Shown piece after piece: positions 56,589 to 64,000 of a stretch of DNA of 64,000 nucleotides. Source of the DNA: Rhizoclosmatium globosum (lineage: Eukaryota; Chytridiomycota; Chytridiomycetes; Chytridiales; Chytriomycetaceae). The position numbers were made by a program, and so were the translations under genes. Within the stretch, counting starts at the first letter, position 1, and each line of letters starts with the position of its first letter. A model generated the notes under the pieces. The model was not told the origin of the DNA. It was given only the letters and a program-made list of their open reading frames with translations, and ran no database searches. The stretch is taken from contig MCGO01000050.1 in NCBI GenBank assembly GCA_002104985.1, forward strand, positions 186,001 to 250,000. Reading direction: 5' to 3'.

Positions 56589-59582
56589 CTATACAGTCAG
56601 TGAAGGGAATACTTCTCGAAGTTCGGTAGAAATCCAGTCCGCAAACTGCCTCACCATTGGACCCTCAGCTATGAAATGCTCACATAGGCCATTCATTTCC
56701 CGTTCATCCAAAGTAGGCTGCCCCATATCTTGTAAATATTCGCGAATTGCATTTTGTATACCAGTCTTCACATTGTCTTCCAACAAGTGGTATGTGGGCA
56801 TTATTCCCAAAATTATCCTGGAGGCTTGTGTGAGAATATCAAACAAAAAAATAACAAATAATACCGAGTACAGGAGACCAGAGGTGGATCCTCGTTCATC
56901 AATTCCTCCATAGTGTTTTCCCCGTCTTTCTCATGATTTCTATCATCATTTTCACTCCAGCCATCTTCATCCATACGATCAAATCCATCACTATCACTGT
57001 CATAATCATAACCTCCTCCTTCAACCTCCTCCTCATCAACGCCTTCATCAATACTTCCCAAAGTATCAACAACAGGCCGCATATGTTCTACAAACTCTTC
57101 GATCAAGGGCCCAGGAACGAGAAAATTCCCTTCCCCAGGTAACTTGTGCTTCTGATGAAATTTCATTGCCCCTTGTAAGAGGGGGATGAATGATTTACTG
57201 CCGATAGGTGTATCCAACCGGTTTCGGACAATGTTAAACCACAATTGGTCTGGGAGTGATAAGATTGCTCTTGCTGATGAGGAGTAGCGTCCGGAACATT
57301 GACGCGCATGTTCTCGAAGTTCAAAGAGACTGTTATACTTCATTCCGCACAAACACGTGAGTAGGCCGTTTGTATCTCTTGTGATTCCTGTCTTCGATGT
57401 TGAACGTATACTCCAAAATAACGATAGTTACTTACGATGTAGTTCCCCTCCACGGTTACCAAATTTGACACTCCCATCAGCACTATGAAATTCTTGGTTA
57501 TGTTTCTTGACTTGACTTGTTTGAATGACAGGTTTTTGGCATCCAGTCACTGAACAGAACGTTTGGTTGGGGTTATCAACATCGCTGTCCGCATCGTGTT
57601 CACTATCATCAAGATGTAAGTAATCCGATTCAGATTCAGACTCAGAGTCGCTGCCAGATTTGCTGCGAGGACCATCGTCATCCGAATCAAACCCTTCTTG
57701 CTCTTTGAGAATGGAAGTCAGTGACTTTGGGTGTCCCATGGGTCTTTTTTGAAACGCTGGCAATTGTCTTGGTTTCAAGGTTTGAGGGTCTTGCGTTTCA
57801 ATTCGTTGTGGAATATGAGGTGCTTTAAAAATCAATTCAGCACGCATTTCGTCCTTTTCTTCAATAACTGAGATATTGTTTTTAACAGTCGAAACTTCAA
57901 TGCCAATGAGACGATTTTCATCAGCGCTGTCAGGTTGAATGCGTGAAGCCTTTTGTATTTCAACAGCAGGTTTAGGTTCAGGAATTGAAATCTGAGATGA
58001 ACTCGAACTCGTTGAATCACTTTGAATTTCAATAGCAAGAGCAGGTATTCGGGTAGAAATCTGTGATGTTTTCGCAGACTCATTCACTGGTGCTGTGTTG
58101 GTTCGAAGCAGGGAACAACGTAGGTACTTGAAGTGTTCACGGAAAGTCGATACATTATGTGCTTGGAATGTGCAGCGACACTCAAAAGTGCCAGCCATTG
58201 AAGAGCGATAGAACACTACCATAAAATTAGTTTCAATGGAGCAGTTTCATAAAGAGATATCCACCTGTTTCCTCCATGAGTCCAGGTACTGCACTGACTT
58301 GACATTGCAAGGAATGATAGTAATTACCATGATTCTGGAAGGATTTCTTGCTTTCAAACACTTTGGTTGCTTGACAACACCCATCCACCATGCATTTGAA
58401 GGGTCCGTCCTTCTCCGCAACAGCTTGTTTCTTGTTCAAAGCCAAATCTTCGGTGCCTTTGTCCATATTATTCTCCTCTTCAATCCTCTTTCTCTTTCCT
58501 TCAGCCTTCTCAAATCCGATTTGCCAATCTTTCATCAAGCCACTCACAGATTCCATGAATGCTCCACACAAATGTATAGGAATCTGTATGAATCCAAACT
58601 GCCCCTTTTCCACAAGCCCATACTGCAAGCAAAACTCAGCAGCCTTCAGTTTTACAGCTTTCGTCGCGTTATTGTTGAATGATGTTTTGAACGATGGATA
58701 TACGCGACGAATGAGGTCATACCATGTAAGATGGTGATGTGTTATTAAATTTGATGTGATTCTTGTTTTTGAGGGAGATGGGTTAGGTGTTGGAGTAGGA
58801 GCAGGTGTAGGAGGTAAAACAGTGGCACTGGAAACACGTTCATTCGCGCTAATTATAATTCTTGATGGTTGTTTCGGTGTGTGCAGCATCGTCGTCACAA
58901 CAGGTGTTCCAAAATCTATTTCAGATATCATTTCCGGTCTTCCATTATTTGAAATTGGATTTGAGTCTAGCGAATCAGGTTGAACAGAAGGTATAACGCT
59001 CTTTAAGGTAATTTGTGGTTGACTTGATCTGGGTGCTTGGTTTTGTGTTTGATGCTCGTTCTCAGGGGCGATGGGTATATTTGGTATCATAATTCTTGCA
59101 GTAGGTTTCCTGTAAACGCGGCGAATTGAAGGTGAGGGCGACGTGAATGTGGACAGGACGTGGTTTGGAGGAAGAACGATTTGGGCTTTGCTGCGTGGAA
59201 TCTGAGGGGAATCATTTGGATTTGAGGGCGTTGAAGTGGAAGCAGCGATTGAGGGAGTTGCAGCTTTAATTGAGGGAGTTGGCTTTGAAGGAGGAGCTGG
59301 AGGAGGGTCTCGAGGAGGGGCTACTGTGTCGATCAAGACAGATGCTTCAGACTGAGAGGATCCTTGTCCTCCAATTGGCTGAATTCGAGCCTTATTCTTC
59401 AGTAAAACATTCTGTCGCTGAAGGTCTTTGATCTCGCTTTGAAGTTGGGCGTTTTGGTGCTTTAAGAGCTGGAGCTGGGCGTACTGCTCTCGATTCTCTT
59501 TCTCCAGCCTCACTTCATTGTCCAACTTGGCCCGAAGCTGCTCCACGGCTTGAATGTACTTGTCTTTGTAATTTTCTGCCAT
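56589..59582 (-). CDS. C2H2-type zinc-finger protein with N-terminal coiled coil
   Basis: Exons 59582-58265, 58215-57436, 57387-56865 and 56817-56589 give 949 aa in an exact frame. What look like two separate open frames are one gene joined by a 49-nt intron (58264-58216). An N-terminal coiled coil (residues about 1-60, NREQYAQLQLLKHQNAQLQ) is followed by Pro/Ser-rich linker. Then come Cys/His pairs: CMVDGCCQ...HGNYYH, CRCTFQAHNVSTFREH, CSVTGCQKP...HNQEFH and CLCGMKYN...HARQC, i.e. variant C2H2 fingers. Between and after them are acidic Asp/Glu/Ser blocks and helical segments. It is probably a nuclear DNA-binding protein. I do not recognise the family, and its targets are unknown. ATG 59582 (MAENYKDKY) is chosen over an upstream ATG because it opens the coiled coil. 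Confidence 0.72.
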
Positions 59583-59672
59583 TCTCGGCGCTTGGTTGGT
59601 GAATAACAAGAGCAAACAAAAGAAGTCATTACACTATTTGGGATTATGCAGCAAAAACACACATCATCACAG

Positions 59673-62600
59673 TCACACTCGTCCAGATAAGCTCAAGCCC
59701 CTGCTTCGACCCTTTCTCATTTGGTTTCCCTCCCTCTCATCCACAACTTCATCCTCACCAACTAACCCACCAATCACATTACCAACAACCCCACTATCCT
59801 CTCCCATAACATCTTCTGCCGCAATCGCCAAAGGCAAAAGTCCAGCTCGATGCCCCCGCTCTCTGAACTCCAAAAACTCCATAAAGTTGGCATAACTGTC
59901 ACTCATCCAAAAGATGGGCAGTGTAGTCTCAGTCAAGTGTGGGTGGATTTCACGCTCAAGTTCCTGCAATGCACGCGCAAAGCCTTCATTGGGACGAATA
60001 ATGGGCCGCGCCTTGTATGTCAGCAACCAGGCTTCATACAAAGTCAAGCGCTGGAAACGCATCAAGTAGGCAAGAACAATTGTGGACGATCGTGATACAC
60101 CAGCATGACAGTGGATCTAAAGGTTTAAAATTATTTAGACGAGATTCTAGAACAACAACACAAACAAATCTACTCACCAATACATTCTCGCCCAACAACC
60201 TCGCCGCCTCAATCACTTCACAACACTTTTCGAAAATCCAGCGAATAGGTGCAACTGGTGTATCCTCAATCGGGAAATCATACATCTTGACTCTCCAGCT
60301 CCGCCTCTTGAACGCAACCCCAGGAACTCCAACCCTCTTTGCAGTTCCTCCCATCAACTCCCTCAATTTCCTCCTCTCCTCTTTGCCACCCACAAAGACC
60401 TGCCCACCGTCTCCTCCTTCACAACCCTCCCCTGCACTCTTCCAAACACCATCAATCATTTTCCCCAACTCACTCACACACCCGACACCACTCGCAAGAC
60501 TCTGAAAGAATTTAACACTTCCCTCCACACCACTCATTGCACCACCCTTCTTTCTCTCATCTCCTTCATCATCGTCATCATCTTTATCATGTTCTTCATC
60601 ATCCCATTCACTCCACTCTCCACCATCCATATCCCCTTCCTCGTTAGCCGATCCACCGCCCCCGTAATGCGTTGACCCGTTGCTTCCACCTCCCATATGC
60701 AGTCCTGAGCTAAAGGCGTCAAATCCCCATCCAAGCCTCACAATATGTCTGATCTTCTTTGCCCGCAACTCACGCGCGTCAGCAGCGGCGTAACAGGAGC
60801 TCAAGTGCAAAAAGTGGTTGGTTGATGTGGCTCTTGTGAAGGATGGAAGGGGAATGGCGGGTGTGGACTTGATTGTTGAGGAAGGTGTAGTGGCGGAGCA
60901 TGATGGATGAGAGATTGTGACTGCAACGTCTCCAATGGGTACTCGTTTGCCGTACCAGACTGCAGCAACCAAGTGGTGCTGGAGGTTTCGGAGATCGTGT
61001 GTTGGACTATTTGTTTTGGCGAGGTGCGGAAAGTGGGCTTGTGGATGCTTTGCTATATGCAGACGACGGTTATGATGGAAGGGACTGAGCTTGCTATGAT
61101 GATGGTGATGGTGTTTGTAGTTGGGTGATGTGTTGGAAGTTGATGCTTTCCTTGGAGGTGAGACGGTAGAGGCAGACAAAGTAGATGATAATGAATCTTC
61201 GTCCACAGCAGTTTCGCAGGAAGCAACGGTGGTAGCAATTTCTACTATAGCGTCGTCATTCGCAATTGAGACACCCTCCATAACTTCATCCTCATCCAAG
61301 TCCATATCATCCACATTTCCTATGGTTGCAACGCTACCAGTGTCATCTGACGACAAACTTGACGATGCTTCGACGTTGTTACTGCCACTACCAGCCAATG
61401 ACACGGCAGAATCTTGACGATTTGACGACAAGAGAGGGGCTTGCTCAATGGGTTCATCACCCCATCCCACAAAAGCATCACTTTCGCTGTCAATTGTTGT
61501 TGATTCATTCAAGTTTGTTTCAGGGGTAGACGATTCTGGAGAAACGAGATCCGGAGGCAATTGAATTCGTGCAGATTGGAACATCCAAGGACACTCCTTT
61601 TGAAGGCCCTCTACTCCCCCACGAAGATAGTAGACCATATTTGACTTATTTGGAGCTAATAGAGATAATAAAAGAAAGTTAGGAATGTTTGACAAGGATT
61701 CCAAAGCTTCCAAAAACATACCCCTTACGATTCCAGCCAAGTAAACAGCCAATCCAGCCGCAAAGCCTGTAGGCAAACCAGTATCGTCCATAATAATGAT
61801 TTGAGTTGGAGTGGATCCTCGCTGATTTCAATGAAAGCAAGTTAGATAAGGATAGCAGAAAATTTTATGACTGAGATGGATTGAATAGTGACTCCAGCGA
61901 TGGTGATAAAAGCGGTAGATAAAAGGAGAGAGAGAGAGAGAGAGAAGTTCTGATAATCTCACCATTGGGGCGAAGAAGCGACGGTGAAAGTGAGTGTCCT
62001 GCATGTCCGAAGCACCAAAGTCCAAGTCCAAGTCAGGGTGAGAGGTAACGCCTTCATCGAGGATAGTATTAAAGAAGCGAACAAAGTCGGTTTGATGTTG
62101 TTGCTTTGGGATTGAATGTGCAGAGTTGGATGAGTTATCTGAGGAGGCGGACTGTTGTTGTTGAGTGTTTACAGTCGACAAAGACAGCGGCTCGACCCGG
62201 GCAAAGTCGTTTCCCACCGCCGCGGCCGAGGCAGAAACGTCTCGTTGAGAGTCCCTTGAATGCGGCATTGGCACAGGGTTCACAGGCATTGGCACCGAGG
62301 AAGCAACAAGACGCAACTCGTCCGCAGCCTCCTCTTCCGCCTCGGCCTCAACCGCCGCTTCAATCGACCGCCGAAGCCGCGCAAGTCCAGCAATGCGTCG
62401 CGAGGTGGGAAGCTCTGTCGCCACCGATGCCGCATCGAGAAGCAGTGCCCCGAGAAGCAGCGATGGCGTCAGGGCGAGCACCTCCATCGTCTGTACTCCA
62501 ATGCTGAGTGGTCGTCTTTCGCTTTTGATGTTGTTGTTGCTGCTGCTGCTGTTGCTGTTGCTGTTGCTGAGGTGTTCTGATGATGATACTGTCCCATTGA

Positions 62601-62760
62601 GAGATAGCATCCGCTCTCGTCGTTTCTGGTTTGGTGCAGACGAATGCTGCGCACTTCGGAACACCTTGGAGCTTTCATTGTAGCTGTATGCACTGCCTGG
62701 AATACTGATCTCCGCATTCGAGAGCCCGGCGCTGGCTGTGCCCAGTACGGAAGGTGCCAT
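59673..62760 (-). CDS. rhodanese-domain plus dual-specificity phosphatase (MAP kinase phosphatase-like)
   Basis: Predicted to dephosphorylate phospho-Thr/Tyr on MAP kinases. Exons 62760-61963, 61821-61722, 61655-60178 and 60116-59673 total 939 aa in an exact frame. The rhodanese-like N-terminal part is divided by introns: LLLGALLLDAAS, then TPTQIIIMDDTG, AVYLAGIVRAPNKSNM and VYYLRGGVEGLQ. This is how MKPs build their MAPK-binding domain. A long Ser/Asp/His-rich insert follows. The catalytic loop HCHAGVSRSS (HCX5R, about residues 793-802) starts right after the last intron, followed by the conserved AYLMR helix. The general acid Asp is probably the one in VKMYDFPIEDTP. The 66-nt second intron is a multiple of three, so an unspliced reading would also stay open. 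The C-terminal tail is acidic and disordered. A CT-dinucleotide run lies just inside intron 1. Confidence 0.85.
61925..61946 (+). repeat. GA dinucleotide repeat inside an intron
   Basis: About ten GA units near the donor end of the first intron of the phosphatase gene; a CT run on the coding strand. Likely length-polymorphic, with no coding effect. Confidence 0.8.
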
Positions 62761-62830
62761 TTGGAAAGAGTGAGAAAAAAAACACAGGTTCACACTCGAA
62801 TCACTTTCACTCACTTTACTATTCTTTATT

Positions 62831-64000
62831 TTAAAAAAACGAAGAACGCTCTTGATGGATTTGATGATCATGCTCTTGCTGCATATTGCCTCCTTGAAGT
62901 GACGCTTGTGATTCCAAAATATCATTTGACTGTCCATACCCCTGGGAATCAAGATAAGCTGGTTGATTTCCATACAATGCAACTGCGTCATTTGCATTTG
63001 AATAGACTTGTCCACGGTACTCCTGCCCCGCCGCAACTTCCGGCGTACTTGCAACAATCTTGCTCAACCAAGAATCCTTCGTGACTACTTCCGCCAAGGC
63101 ACTCTTGAGCATCTCACTTTCATACACCCCTCCAGTTCCTCCAGTCCCAATTCCATCCACTCCACCTCCCGCAAGAACCGTGAAACTCGGAACCGACGTA
63201 CCCTGCGAATTCTCTGTAAAGTCCGAGCATTGCATCCAATCCGGCGAAGGCGCAAGCTGCATATAGAACCGCGGTGGCGTTGGAAACGACAGCCCAAACG
63301 TGATTGCCGTCACAATCAAGTCTGTCGCTTGATGCGGCGACGACGGTGGTCGCCCCACCTGATCTTGATGTTGATTCTGGTGGTTGTGGTGGTGGTGGTG
63401 GTCCTGCTGCTGCTGTTGCTGATGATGCTGATGATGATGATACTGTGATCCGTCCGTTGCGTAATGCCGGTCTTCCACACTGATGCTCGCAATTGCATCA
63501 AACGGAATCTCAATACGGAACTGTCCGCCCCCCGACGATATTGTAATGTACAAGTTCCGGTGCAGTGTGTCCATGTGCATTTGGAGGTCAGGGATCGGAT
63601 CCATTGTTTGTGAAAGCGGTGTTAATGTTCGGCGCCATGTTCCCCAGAGAAGTGTGTCGATTGGAATTGTATGCATCCGTGGTAACCCTGCACCGTTGTT
63701 GGACGACGAAGACGATGATGATGCAATGACTACTCCCGCCGTTGGTATTGTCGGCACAATTGGTACGGTTGGTATACTTGATTCGTGTACCTGCTGCATG
63801 TGCGGGTGTGTGTGTGGGTGTGCATGAGTCTGAGTATGAGGAACTGGTATTCCATGCGACATTGGTATTCCGTGCGCTACTTGTGGTATTCCAGTCATGG
63901 TCGATGCTGGTGGTGCACCAAGAGAGTAATGGGAGTTTTGGTGAACCACAGGTACAGATGTGTCAAACCCAATATAGCCACCACCGCCACCACCACCGCC
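62831..64000 (-). CDS. His/Gln/Pro-rich protein, 3' part, unknown family
   Basis: Partial: the frame is open to the window edge, so the N-terminus lies beyond 64000. The visible part (about 389 aa) begins with a Gly run. His/Pro-rich and Ser-rich stretches follow, then a folded-looking segment, MHMDTLHRNLYITISSGGG with FRIEIPFDAIASISVE. After a His/Gln run the fold resumes (LIVTAITFGLSFPTPPRFYM, WMQCSDFTENSQG), and a Gln/His-rich tail ends at the stop. The order beta-rich core, PPRFYMQ, QCSDFTE recalls the C-terminal regions of some uncharacterised fungal regulatory proteins, but I cannot name the family. It is in tandem with the phosphatase gene, whose start is 70 bp downstream of this stop. 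Confidence 0.65.
   Translation of the reverse strand, partial: GGGGGGGGYIGFDTSVPVVHQNSHYSLGAPPASTMTGIPQVAHGIPMSHGIPVPHTQTHAHPHTHPHMQQVHESSIPTVPIVPTIPTAGVVIASSSSSSSNNGAGLPRMHTIPIDTLLWGTWRRTLTPLSQTMDPIPDLQMHMDTLHRNLYITISSGGGQFRIEIPFDAIASISVEDRHYATDGSQYHHHQHHQQQQQQDHHHHHNHQNQHQDQVGRPPSSPHQATDLIVTAITFGLSFPTPPRFYMQLAPSPDWMQCSDFTENSQGTSVPSFTVLAGGGVDGIGTGGTGGVYESEMLKSALAEVVTKDSWLSKIVASTPEVAAGQEYRGQVYSNANDAVALYGNQPAYLDSQGYGQSNDILESQASLQGGNMQQEHDHQIHQERSSFF

Noticed and set aside
62106..62683. Plus-strand open frames of 96-133 aa
   Set aside because: Antisense to the first exon of the phosphatase gene; Arg/Pro-rich composition typical of shadow frames.

Overview
The window is nuclear DNA of a filamentous-type or zoosporic fungus. 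It has dense protein genes with many short spliceosomal introns (mostly 34-100 nt, GT...AG), stop-to-start gaps of only tens of bases, and clear fungal orthologues (Fmp27/BLTP2, Iml1/DEPDC5, Suv4-20/SET9 type methyltransferase, Golgi GDPase, eIF3d, AOS1). An apparent PEN-2 gamma-secretase subunit, an SH3-SH3-DH-PH RhoGEF of intersectin type and remnants of TnpB/Fanzor-like and Plavaka-like transposons point to an early-diverging lineage. A chytrid-like fungus is my best inference, not proven. I rebuilt gene models by hand from splice signals, reading-frame closure and remembered family motifs; no searches were run.

Region 1 (1-33.9 kb) is a compact gene block. In order: an SH3-SH3-DH-PH RhoGEF (+, 5' truncated, with one apparent frameshift), a GDA1/CD39 nucleoside diphosphatase (+), an uncharacterised basic/low-complexity protein (+), a 12-exon 2519-aa Fmp27/Hobbit/BLTP2 bridge-like lipid transfer protein (-), cyclophilin A (+), eIF3d (-), a GTPBP1/2-like GTPase (-), the SUMO E1 subunit AOS1/SAE1 (-), a Suv4-20 type histone H4K20 methyltransferase with extra C-terminal reader-like domains (+), an F-box/LRR protein (+) and the GATOR1 subunit Iml1/DEPDC5 (-).

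Region 2 (about 33.9-52.3 kb) is an AT-rich, gene-poor island full of decayed mobile DNA. It holds several broken copies of one repeat family, the best of them at 48.9-51.3 kb ending in a TnpB/Fanzor-like RuvC/zinc-finger remnant. It also holds a Plavaka-like DDE transposase remnant, a 128-bp inverted repeat pair, a stranded NRAMP transporter fragment with an in-frame stop, a tRNA-like box A/box B sequence and a strong hairpin.

Region 3 (52.3-64 kb) is gene-dense again: a caprin-like coiled-coil protein (-) and a mitochondrial PPR-like protein (+) sharing a 62-bp divergent promoter, PEN-2 (+), a 949-aa C2H2 zinc-finger protein (-), a rhodanese plus dual-specificity phosphatase of MAP-kinase-phosphatase type (-), and the 3' part of an unknown His/Gln-rich protein (-) running off the window.

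The genes are housekeeping and signalling functions (translation, SUMOylation, nutrient sensing, chromatin, Rho and MAPK signalling). I see no operon-like pathway cluster. The most unusual items are the eIF3d intron with a perfect AG/GT recursive-splice junction inside a tandem duplication, the domain architecture of the SET protein, a gamma-secretase subunit in a fungus, and the TnpB/Fanzor-like relics.
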